A stretch of DNA of 13,180 nt, taken from contig CAMLCW010000113.1 in assembly GCA_946478645.1 (NCBI GenBank), forward strand, positions 1 to 13,180, read 5' to 3'. A program made the translations under genes and the position numbers. This document shows positions 1 through 6,203 of the stretch, in pieces (the stretch's first letter is position 1; the number at the start of each line of letters is the position of its first letter). This DNA is from an uncultured Variovorax sp. (GTDB taxonomy: Bacteria; Pseudomonadota; Gammaproteobacteria; Burkholderiales; Burkholderiaceae). Below the pieces are notes generated by a model that was not told the origin of the DNA, did no database searches, and saw only the letters and a list, made by a program, of their open reading frames with translations.

Positions 1-332
1 AGCAGTTCCACGTCTCGCCGTTCCTCGACATCGACATGCGCTATGCGTTTCGCGTCGAGTTGCCCGATGCGCTGCGGCCCGGGCTCGGCATCGGCATCAC
101 CGCGTCGGACGCCGAGGGCCCGCTGCTGGTCGCGCGCTTCGATGCCGAGCGCCGCCCGCTCGGCGATGCGGCGCTCGCGCAAGTCTTCTTCTCGCATCCG
201 CTGCTGACGCTGAAGGTGGTGGGTGCCATCCACTGGGAAGCACTTCGGTTGTGGATCAAGGGCGCGCGCTTTCGCAGCTGCCCGCCCGCGCCGGCACAGC
301 CGGTGAGCATTGTTGGAGCCAAGGACACATGA
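1..332 (+). CDS. DUF1365 family protein, 3' end only
   Basis: This is the C-terminal part of a gene whose start lies before the window. The frame is open from the first complete codon at base 3, so the methionine at 36 is internal and not a start. The opening residues QFHVSPFLDIDMRY match the FHVSPF-(M/L)-(D)-M-x-Y block that marks DUF1365 proteins, followed by a beta-rich stretch and the HPLLTLKV...HWEALRLWIKG tail. The family has no settled biochemical role. It is repeatedly found beside an FAD-dependent amine-oxidase-like protein and a CFA-synthase homologue, and this order fits here because the stop codon overlaps the start of the next gene (ATGA at 329-332). Co-translation and a shared role in membrane fatty-acid modification are inferred from that linkage. 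Family call is fairly secure; function is unknown. Confidence 0.85.
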   Translation, partial: QFHVSPFLDIDMRYAFRVELPDALRPGLGIGITASDAEGPLLVARFDAERRPLGDAALAQVFFSHPLLTLKVVGAIHWEALRLWIKGARFRSCPPAPAQPVSIVGAKDT

Positions 333-1582
333 ACACGAGCACTTCCACCCATTCCTCGCCGACCAGCATCGATGTCCATTGCCCGCCCGCCGCCTGGACT
401 CGCCGGCCGCTGCGCCGGCTGCTGGTGCGGCTGCTGCGCGGCGTGCGCTGCGGCGCGATCGCCGTGGAGCTGCCGAACGGCGAGCGCGTGGAAGGGCGCG
501 GCGCAGCCGACGGCCCGCACGCGTCCATCCGCCTGCACCGCTGGCGCCCGCTCGCGCGCATGCTGCTGCGCGGCGACACCGGCCTGGCCGAGTCCTACCG
601 CGACGGCGACTGGTCGAGCCCGGACCTGACCGCGCTGCTCGAATTCGGCATCCGCAACGAAGAAGGCTGGGGCCGCGTCTTCGAGGCCTCGCTGCCCGCG
701 CGATGGTTCGGCCGCGCGCTGCACCGCATGCGCGCCAACACGCGCCGCGGCAGCCGGCAGAACATCGCCTTCCACTACGACATGGGCAATGCGTTCTATG
801 CCCAGTGGCTCGACCCCGAAATGATCTATTCGAGCGCGCTCTACGCCACCGGCGACGAGACGCTCGAGCAGGCGCAGGCGGCCAAGATCGCGCGCATCGC
901 CGAGCTGCTCGCGCCCGCGCCCGGCGACAGCGTGCTCGAGATCGGCTGCGGCTGGGGTGCGCTCGCCATCGCGCTGGCCGGGCGCCACGGCGCCCGCGTG
1001 ACCGGCCTCACGTTGTCGACCGAGCAGCTCGCGCATGCGCGGCAGCGGGTCGACGAGGAGGGTCTGGCATCGCACGTGGACCTGCGCCTGCAGGACTACC
1101 GCGATGCCGGCGGCCAGTACGACTGCATCGTGTCGATCGAGATGCTCGAGGCGGTGGGCGAACGCTACTGGCCGGTGTACTTCGACACGCTGCGCCAGCG
1201 CCTTGCGCCGGGCGGCGTGGCGGTGGTGCAGGTGATCACCATCGCCGACGCCTTCTTCGAGCGCTACCGGCGCAGCCCCGACTTCATCCAGCGCTTCATC
1301 TTCCCGGGCGGCATGCTGCCGTCGGTGGGCGCGCTCGAGGCCGAGGCGGCCCGCGCCGGCCTCACGCTGGCGCGGGCCGAATCCTTCGGCGGCAGCTACG
1401 CGGCCACGCTCGCCGAATGGCGGCACCGCTTCCTTGCGGCCTGGCCGACGATCGAGCCGCTGGGCTTCGATGCGTCGTTCAAGCGGCTCTGGGAGTACTA
1501 CCTCTGCTATTGCGAGGCGGGCTTTCTCTCGGGCCGGGTCGACGTCGGTCTCTTCACCCTCGGGCACCGGCCCGCTGCCTAG
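329..1582 (+). CDS. CFA-synthase-family SAM-dependent fatty-acyl methyltransferase
   Basis: A 417-residue protein of the cyclopropane-fatty-acid synthase / mycolic-acid methyltransferase family, expected to act at the membrane on unsaturated phospholipid acyl chains using S-adenosylmethionine. The family landmarks are FHYDMGN (148-154), the SAM-binding loop LEIGCGWG (203-210), the LQDYRD segment, EMLEAVGERYW (from 271), IFPGGMLPS, and the aromatic C-terminal helix region. The start at 329 is preferred over the upstream methionine at 251 because it forms an ATGA overlap with the DUF1365 stop, has GGAG at 315-318, and begins a normal-length protein. Compared from memory with E. coli Cfa, the residues that bind bicarbonate are only partly kept: Glu274 and Tyr357 are present, but the cysteine is Ser169 and the histidine is Gln301. 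It may therefore be a methyltransferase making something other than a cyclopropane, such as a methylated or furan-fatty-acid precursor. Its 3' end overlaps the convergent permease gene by 29 bases. Confidence 0.9.
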   Translation: MNTSTSTHSSPTSIDVHCPPAAWTRRPLRRLLVRLLRGVRCGAIAVELPNGERVEGRGAADGPHASIRLHRWRPLARMLLRGDTGLAESYRDGDWSSPDLTALLEFGIRNEEGWGRVFEASLPARWFGRALHRMRANTRRGSRQNIAFHYDMGNAFYAQWLDPEMIYSSALYATGDETLEQAQAAKIARIAELLAPAPGDSVLEIGCGWGALAIALAGRHGARVTGLTLSTEQLAHARQRVDEEGLASHVDLRLQDYRDAGGQYDCIVSIEMLEAVGERYWPVYFDTLRQRLAPGGVAVVQVITIADAFFERYRRSPDFIQRFIFPGGMLPSVGALEAEAARAGLTLARAESFGGSYAATLAEWRHRFLAAWPTIEPLGFDASFKRLWEYYLCYCEAGFLSGRVDVGLFTLGHRPAA

Positions 1583-2906
1583 CCACCGGGACGGGCGGCC
1601 CCGCCTCGGCGGGCGCTTCCTCGATCATCGGCGAGCGCCCGATCATCCAGGCGCAGGCCGCCGACACCGCACCCGCGAACAGCACGTACAGGCAGATATG
1701 CCACGGCTGCCCGCCGCCCGACTTGAGCAGCGCGGTGGCGATGATCGGCGTGATGCCCGAGGCGAAGATGCCCGAGAACTGGTAGACGAAGGAGATGCCC
1801 GTGTAGCGCACCTTGGCGTCGAACAGGTCGCAGAACAGCGCCGCCTCCGGCCCGTACACCGAGGCGTAGAGGATGCCGAACGGCACGATGATCGCGAGCC
1901 ACACCAGGAGCACGTTGCCGCCGCTGTTCATCATGAGCCAGAAGCCCGGGAACGCCGACACCGCGGTGATGAGCGAGCCCCACATGTAGACCTTGCCGCG
2001 CCCCATGCGGTCGGACATGCGCCCGAAGAACGGAATGAAGAAGATCATCACCACCGCCGCGGCCATCACGCCCAGCAGTGCATCGGTGCGGCTGATCTTG
2101 AGCGTGCTGGTCAGGTAGTTGATCGAGAACACGCCGAAGATGTTGAAGAACACGCCGTCGATGTAGCGCGCACCCATGCCCTTGAGCACGTTGCCCGGAT
2201 AGCGCCGCAGCATGTCCATGAACGGGATGCGCAGCTCGGCGTTGCGCGCCTTCACGGCCGTGAACTCAGGCGTCTCCTGCACGTGCAGCCGGATGTACAT
2301 GCCCACGATCACCATCACGCCCGAGAGCAGGAACGCGATGCGCCAGCCCCACGCCAGGAACTGCTCGTCGGTCAGGAGCCACGAGAGCAAGGCCACCACG
2401 CCCGAGGCCATGCACAGGCCGATGGCCAGGCCGATCTGCGGCAGCGACGCGTAGAAGCCGCGCTTGCCCTTGGGCGCGTACTCGTACGCCATCAGCACCG
2501 CGCCGCCCCATTCGCCGCCCAGGCCGATGCCCTGCGCCACGCGAAGCAGCAGCAGCAGGACGGGCGCCGCGATGCCGATCTGCGCATAGGTGGGCACCAG
2601 CCCGATCAGGAAGGTGGCCACGCCCATGATCATCAGCGTGATCACCAGCATGCTCTTGCGCCCGATCTTGTCGCCGAAGTGGCCGAAGATCACGCCGCCC
2701 AGCGGCCGCGTGACGAAGCCCACGGCAAAGGTGGTGTAGGCCAGCATGGTCGACACCACCGGGTCGCTGCCCGGGAAGTAGAGCTTGTTGAAGACGATGC
2801 CGGCCACCACGCCGTACAGGAAGAAGTCGTACCACTCGATGGTGGCGCCCACCAGCGCCGATATCACGACTTTGCGGATCTTTCTCTCTTCGATCGTTGC
2901 GCTCAT
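1554..2906 (-). CDS. MFS permease of the metabolite:H+ symporter (MHS) family
   Basis: A 450-residue inner-membrane transporter with about 12 hydrophobic segments, expected to import a small organic acid or zwitterion with protons. The MHS subfamily (ProP, ShiA, KgtP relatives) is shown by GATIEWYDFFLYG (20-32), the loop 2-3 motif GHFGDKIGRK (75-84), RVAQGIGLGGEWGGA (122-136), the RLHVQETPEF motif after helix 6 (206-215), and the second-half repeat GRMSDRMGR (295-303). The start has a strong AAAGGAGA at 2914-2921, seven bases from the ATG. The gene lies 85 bp downstream of the GMC dehydrogenase in the same direction. No terminator-like hairpin is seen in the gap, so the two are probably one operon that imports and then oxidises a substrate. 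The substrate cannot be read from sequence. The last codons overlap the convergent methyltransferase gene. Confidence 0.92.
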   Translation of the reverse strand: MSATIEERKIRKVVISALVGATIEWYDFFLYGVVAGIVFNKLYFPGSDPVVSTMLAYTTFAVGFVTRPLGGVIFGHFGDKIGRKSMLVITLMIMGVATFLIGLVPTYAQIGIAAPVLLLLLRVAQGIGLGGEWGGAVLMAYEYAPKGKRGFYASLPQIGLAIGLCMASGVVALLSWLLTDEQFLAWGWRIAFLLSGVMVIVGMYIRLHVQETPEFTAVKARNAELRIPFMDMLRRYPGNVLKGMGARYIDGVFFNIFGVFSINYLTSTLKISRTDALLGVMAAAVVMIFFIPFFGRMSDRMGRGKVYMWGSLITAVSAFPGFWLMMNSGGNVLLVWLAIIVPFGILYASVYGPEAALFCDLFDAKVRYTGISFVYQFSGIFASGITPIIATALLKSGGGQPWHICLYVLFAGAVSAACAWMIGRSPMIEEAPAEAGPPVPVARQRAGARG

Positions 2907-2991
2907 TTGCCTGTCTCCTTTGGGTTGTCTTCGTCGGGCCTCTTGCGGGCCACGCGCCTTCAGCGGATTTCCAAGCTCACACCGACAGAAC

Positions 2992-4635
2992 CTAAAGCTG
3001 AAGCGCAGTCGCGGACGCCATCGCGTCCTCTCTGATCATGTCCACGGCCTTCTCGGCCATCATCACGGCGGGCGCGTTGGTGTTGCCCGACACCAGCGTC
3101 GGCATGGCCGAGCAATCGATCACGCGCAGCCCGGCCACGCCATGCACGCGCAGGCGCGCATCGACCACGGCGAGCGCGTCGCTGCCCATGCGGCAGGTGC
3201 CCGTGGGGTGGAAGATGGTGGCGCCGTTGTTGCGGCAGAACTCGAGCAGGTCGGCATCGCTCGCGGCATCGGGGCCGGGCTTGACCTCGCGCTTCACGTA
3301 GGGCCGCATCGCGGGTGCCTCGGCAATGGCGCGCGCCGCCTTCACGCCGGCCACCGTGGTGGCGCGGTCGAGTTCGGTCGCCAGGTAGTTGGGCTGCATC
3401 TCAGGCGGCTCGGCCGGGTCGAGCGAGCGGATGCGCACATGCCCGCGCGACTCGGGCCGCAGCTGGCACACCGACATGGTGAAGCCCGAATAAGGATGCA
3501 CCTTGCCGCCGGCCATGTCGGCCGAGAGCGTGGCCACATGGAACTGGATGTCGGGCGTGGCGGCCACGGGCTGGCCGTTTTCGTCCTTGAGCGCACGCAT
3601 GAAGCAGCCGCCCTGGTTGATGCCGACCGCGAGCGGCCCGGTGCGGTGCATCAGCCATTCCATGCCCATGCTGGCCTGGCCGAACCAGGAGTTGAGCTGG
3701 TCGTTGGTGGTGATGGGCTTGGCGCATTCGTAGCCGAGGCGGATCTGCAGGTGGTCCTGCAGGTTCTCGCCCACGCCCGGCAGGTCGTGCACCACGGGCA
3801 CGCCGACGCGCTCGAGCAGCGCGCGCGGGCCGATGCCCGAGAGCTGCAGCAACTGCGGCGACTGGATCGAGCCGGCCGCCAGCAGCACCTCGGCGCGGCA
3901 GCGCGCGGTCTTCGTCTCGCCGCCCTGGCGGTAGGTGATGCCCACCGCGCGCCGGCCGTCGAGCACCAGCCGCGTGGCCAGCGCCTCGGTCGCGATGCGC
4001 AGGTTCGGCCGGTTCTTCGCTGGCGTCAGGTAGGCCTTGGCCGTGCTGCAGCGCCAGCCCTTGTGCGTGGTGAGCTGGTAGTAGCCCGCGCCTTCCTGCG
4101 AGGCGCCGTTGAAGTCTTCGGTGCGTGGCACGCCGATCTGCTCGGCGCCCTCGATGAAGGCCTCGATCAGTTCATGCCGTGCCGCGATGTCCGACACCTT
4201 GAGCGGGCCGTCGCCGCCGTGGAAAGCGCTCGCGCCGCGCTGGTTGCCTTCGGAGCGGATGAAGTAGGGCAGCACGTCGTCGAAGCCCCAACCCGCATTG
4301 CCGAGCGCGGCCCAGTGGTCGTAGTCCTCGCGCTGGCCGCGGATGTAGATCAGCCCGTTGATCGCGCTCGATCCGCCCAGCGTCTTGCCGCGCGGCCAGT
4401 AGATGCGCCGCCCGTTCATGTTCGGGTCGGGGTCGGTCTCGAAGCGCCAGTTGTAGGTCGGGCTCCACATCGTCTTGCCGTAGCCGATGGGCAGGTGGAT
4501 CCAGAGCGACTTGTCGGCCGGGCCGGCTTCGAGCAGCAGCACGCGCGTGGCCGGGTCTTCGCTGAGCCGGCCGGCCAGCACGCAACCCGCCGAGCCGGCA
4601 CCCACCACGATGTAGTCGAACTCCTCGTCACGCAT
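2992..4635 (-). CDS. GMC-family FAD-dependent alcohol/choline-type dehydrogenase
   Basis: A 547-residue flavoprotein of the glucose-methanol-choline oxidoreductase family, which oxidises an alcohol to the aldehyde or acid. Visible landmarks: the Rossmann FAD-binding [17 protein letters not shown] (12-28) and LLLEAG, GMC signature 1 around [15 protein letters not shown] (81-95), signature 2 [15 protein letters not shown] (255-269), and the active-site region HPTGTCRMG with His476 and, 44 residues on, Asn520 in SGNTNAP. That His/Asn spacing matches choline oxidase. An upstream in-frame methionine at 4716 would add 27 non-conserved residues and run into the operator; the start at 4635 puts [12 protein letters not shown] at the N-terminus, as is usual, and has a good ribosome site. 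No signal peptide is seen, so it is probably cytosolic. It is closest in style to broad-range bacterial alcohol dehydrogenases annotated as choline dehydrogenase, but nothing here shows choline as substrate. It is divergent from the IclR gene and co-directional with the permease. Confidence 0.92.
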   Translation of the reverse strand: MRDEEFDYIVVGAGSAGCVLAGRLSEDPATRVLLLEAGPADKSLWIHLPIGYGKTMWSPTYNWRFETDPDPNMNGRRIYWPRGKTLGGSSAINGLIYIRGQREDYDHWAALGNAGWGFDDVLPYFIRSEGNQRGASAFHGGDGPLKVSDIAARHELIEAFIEGAEQIGVPRTEDFNGASQEGAGYYQLTTHKGWRCSTAKAYLTPAKNRPNLRIATEALATRLVLDGRRAVGITYRQGGETKTARCRAEVLLAAGSIQSPQLLQLSGIGPRALLERVGVPVVHDLPGVGENLQDHLQIRLGYECAKPITTNDQLNSWFGQASMGMEWLMHRTGPLAVGINQGGCFMRALKDENGQPVAATPDIQFHVATLSADMAGGKVHPYSGFTMSVCQLRPESRGHVRIRSLDPAEPPEMQPNYLATELDRATTVAGVKAARAIAEAPAMRPYVKREVKPGPDAASDADLLEFCRNNGATIFHPTGTCRMGSDALAVVDARLRVHGVAGLRVIDCSAMPTLVSGNTNAPAVMMAEKAVDMIREDAMASATALQL

Positions 4636-4643
4636 GCACCGCA

Positions 4644-4649
4644 CTCCTT
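4644..4649 (-). promoter_or_regulatory. Ribosome binding site deciding the GMC dehydrogenase start
   Basis: AAGGAG on the minus strand lies eight bases before the ATG at 4635. No comparable site precedes the longer in-frame start at 4716, so this site supports the 547-residue product. Confidence 0.75.
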
Positions 4650-4679
4650 GGCAATGGAACAATCGCCGCAATGCGATGC

Positions 4680-4708
4680 ATCCTAGGCTAATGTTTTTCG
4701 GAACGCAA
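4680..4708 (-). promoter_or_regulatory. Candidate sigma-70 promoter for the GMC-permease operon
   Basis: On the minus strand, TTGCGT (4708-4703) and TAGGAT (4685-4680) are separated by 17 bases and would start transcription near 4673, giving a leader of about 38 bases. The -10 matches four of six consensus bases and the -35 three of six, so this is a weak promoter by sequence. The -35 falls entirely within the 4700-4714 palindrome, so a protein bound there would compete with RNA polymerase. Confidence 0.4.
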
Positions 4709-4714
4709 CGTTCC
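4700..4714. promoter_or_regulatory. Perfect palindrome, candidate operator of the divergent IclR regulator
   Basis: GGAACG-CAA-CGTTCC is a perfect inverted repeat with six-base arms and a three-base centre. It lies in the 98-bp region between the divergent GMC and IclR genes, 19 bases before the IclR start. IclR-family proteins typically bind palindromes in the divergent region next to their own gene, and this is the clearest one there. Bound protein would cover the candidate -35 of the GMC promoter and also sit across the IclR gene's promoter region, so control of the operon and autoregulation are both plausible. The repeat is seen; the binding is inferred. Confidence 0.55.
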
Positions 4715-4733
4715 ACTTTTAAGGTTTACCCGT

Positions 4734-5546
4734 ATGCCCCGATCCGCGCGCGCGCCCGCCGCAGTGAGTCCCTCTTCCGTTGTCGCGACCTCCGAGGAGA
4801 CGTCTTCCGGTTCGTCCGCCGAGCGCAGCCTGCGGCTGCTCGCGCTGCTGGCCAACCAGGGCCGGGCGCTCACCCTGGCCGAACTCGCGGCACAGCTCGG
4901 CCTGCCCAAGGGCACGGCGCACCGCATCTGCACCCAGCTGCTGGGCACCGGCTTCCTGGCGCGCGACGTGGACGAGCGCTCGTTCATCGTCGGTCCCGCG
5001 CTGCGCCAGCTGGCGCTGGACACGCTGAACCACGGCACGGTGCGCGGCCTGCGCCACGAGGTGCTGGCCGCGCTGGTGCGCGAGGTCGGCGAGACCTGCA
5101 ACCTCACCACCCTCGACGGCGCGCAGGTGCTCTATCTCGACCGTGTCGAGGCGCAATGGCCGCTGCGGCTGACGCTCGACGTCGGCTCGCACGTGCCGCT
5201 GCATTGCACCGCGAGCGGCAAGCTTTTCCTGGCGCTGATGCCCGAGCCGGCGCGCGACGCGATCATCGCGAGCCTGCCGCTCGAACGCATGACGGCCAAC
5301 ACCCTCACGACCGCCGATGCGCTGCGCGCCGAGTGCGCCGAGATCGCCCGGCGCGGCCATTCGTGCGACCGCGAGGAATTCATCGCCGGCCTCGTGGCCG
5401 TGGCCGTGCCGGTGCGCGACGCCGCGGGCACGGTGCGCGCGGCGCTCGCGGTGCATGCGCCGACAGCGCGCATGTCGATGGACGATGCGGTCGCGCGCAT
5501 CGGTGCGCTGGCGGCGGCGGCGGGGCGGATGGCGGGGTTGCTTTGA
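4734..5546 (+). CDS. IclR-family transcriptional regulator (divergent from GMC operon)
   Basis: A 270-residue regulator. An N-terminal tail of about 29 residues rich in Ser, Ala and Pro is followed by a winged helix-turn-helix (about 30-90: ERSLRLLALL, LTLAELAAQLGLPKGTAHRICTQL with the recognition helix near 57-69) and the IclR effector-binding domain (about 95-265), recognised by GETCNLTTLDGAQVLYLDRVE, the LHCTASGKLFLA core and EEFIAGLVAVAVPVRD. Proteins of this family respond to small organic acids, aromatics or sugars acting on the C-terminal domain. The divergent layout suggests it controls the dehydrogenase and permease, with the substrate or its product as effector; neither is known. 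The start has AAGG at 4721-4724. A separate toxin-antitoxin module follows. Confidence 0.92.
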   Translation: MPRSARAPAAVSPSSVVATSEETSSGSSAERSLRLLALLANQGRALTLAELAAQLGLPKGTAHRICTQLLGTGFLARDVDERSFIVGPALRQLALDTLNHGTVRGLRHEVLAALVREVGETCNLTTLDGAQVLYLDRVEAQWPLRLTLDVGSHVPLHCTASGKLFLALMPEPARDAIIASLPLERMTANTLTTADALRAECAEIARRGHSCDREEFIAGLVAVAVPVRDAAGTVRAALAVHAPTARMSMDDAVARIGALAAAAGRMAGLL

Positions 5547-5568
5547 GGCCGGCCGGACGGGGCTGAAT

Positions 5569-5591
5569 TCAGTCCATAATCAGTCCGACTG
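5569..5591. promoter_or_regulatory. Repeats and -10-like box in front of the toxin-antitoxin operon
   Basis: The 7-base word TCAGTCC occurs at 5569-5575 and again at 5580-5586, eleven bases apart, which is one helical turn. The second copy is part of an 11-base palindrome CAGTC-C-GACTG (5581-5591). CATAAT (5575-5580) between the copies resembles a -10 box; no good -35 is visible. Antitoxins of this class usually repress their own operon by binding such repeats over the promoter. Site use is inferred. Confidence 0.45.
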
Positions 5592-5610
5592 TTCCCAGAA
5601 GGAGCGCTAC

Positions 5611-5886
5611 ATGAAGCTTTCTACCCAGGTGAAGCCGATCAGCTATCTCAAGAGCCATGCGGCCGAAGTTGTCCGGGAGATCTCCGAGACGCGTGAGCCC
5701 ATGCTGATCACTCAGAACGGCGAGGCGAAGCTCGTCGTGATGGACGTGCGTTCCTATGAGGAGCACGAGGAGACGCTGGCGCTGCTCAAGATCCTTGCGC
5801 TGGGCAACCGCGAAATCGAGCAAGGGCAATTTCGCTCTGCAGCCGAAGTCTTCGCTGATCTGGACGACGCGGAAGACCCCGCATGA
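5611..5886 (+). CDS. Type II antitoxin, Phd/YefM (RelB-like) family
   Basis: A 91-residue antitoxin. The N-terminal half has the Phd/YefM pattern: KPISYLKSHAAEVVREISETREPMLITQNGEAKLVVMDVRSYEE in outline, a DNA-binding fold that dimerises on the operator, where PMLITQNGEAKLVVMD (30-45) is the diagnostic beta-hairpin. The C-terminal part (about 50-91) is helical and then acidic, and should wrap around and neutralise the toxin. The start at 5611 is chosen over earlier in-frame codons because AGAAGGAG lies at 5597-5604, six bases upstream, and because the family begins here; a longer reading frame to the left merely runs through the IclR gene in another frame. Its stop overlaps the toxin start (ATGA, 5883-5886), so the two are translationally coupled, as expected for such pairs. 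Confidence 0.93.
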   Translation: MKLSTQVKPISYLKSHAAEVVREISETREPMLITQNGEAKLVVMDVRSYEEHEETLALLKILALGNREIEQGQFRSAAEVFADLDDAEDPA

Positions 5887-6203
5887 AAGTGGTCTTCCTC
5901 CGTTCGGCGGAGGCGGACCTGCAGGATTTGCGCGCGTATGTCGTGAAGAACTTCGGCGCCGGCACGTGGAAGACGAGTTATCGGAAGATCAAGGATGCCG
6001 TGGCGCGGATCGAGGCGCATCCGCTTTCGGGGAAGGTTCCCGACGAGTTCCGGACCCTGCACATCGTGCAATACCGGCAGGTGCTCTCGGGCATGAACCG
6101 CATCATCTACGAGGTCCGCGGGAACACGGCCTACATCCACCTGGTCTGTGACACCCGAAGAGACCTGAAGGGGCTGCTGATGAAGCGGATCGTTCAGGGC
6201 TGA
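5883..6203 (+). CDS. Type II toxin, RelE/ParE superfamily
   Basis: A 106-residue toxin of the RelE/ParE fold. The opening VVFLRSAEADLQDLRAYVVKNFG is the usual strand followed by a long helix; the middle has HPLSGKVPDEFRTLHIVQYRQV; the C-terminal sheet reads NRIIYEVRGNTAYIHLVCDTRRDLKGLL. ParE members poison DNA gyrase and RelE members cleave mRNA on the ribosome. The pattern is nearer to ParE-like proteins, but the target cannot be fixed from sequence. The gene overlaps its antitoxin by four bases and converges on the DUF2272 gene, with a 10-base overlap of the two 3' ends. The full family length and intact C-terminal strand suggest a working toxin. The pair sits between unrelated genes with no transposase or integrase nearby, so it looks like an independently acquired module. 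Confidence 0.92.
   Translation: MKVVFLRSAEADLQDLRAYVVKNFGAGTWKTSYRKIKDAVARIEAHPLSGKVPDEFRTLHIVQYRQVLSGMNRIIYEVRGNTAYIHLVCDTRRDLKGLLMKRIVQG

Noticed and set aside
41..1567. A 508-codon minus-strand open frame opposite DUF1365 and the methyltransferase
   Set aside because: Composition is that of an antisense shadow, and the opposite strand carries clear conserved motifs.
2907..2991. Possible separate promoter or terminator between the dehydrogenase and permease genes
   Set aside because: No convincing hairpin or -10/-35 pair was found in the 85 bases apart from the permease ribosome site.
1434..3035. A 533-codon plus-strand open frame opposite the permease gene
   Set aside because: The product is a His/Arg/Glu/Asp-rich run typical of the complement of membrane-protein codons; the minus strand encodes an intact MHS permease.
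2785..4686. A 633-codon plus-strand open frame opposite the GMC dehydrogenase gene
   Set aside because: It is the antisense shadow of a high-GC gene: the product is low-complexity (His, Arg, Ala, Val, Gly rich) with no family motif, while the minus strand encodes a complete GMC enzyme.
4636..4716. Upstream start for the GMC dehydrogenase adding 27 residues
   Set aside because: The extra residues are not typical of the family, overlap the operator and promoter, and lack the ribosome site found before 4635.
5547..5554. GGCCGGCC palindrome just after the first IclR stop codon
   Set aside because: An eight-base GC palindrome is expected by chance in sequence of this composition, and no U-tract follows.
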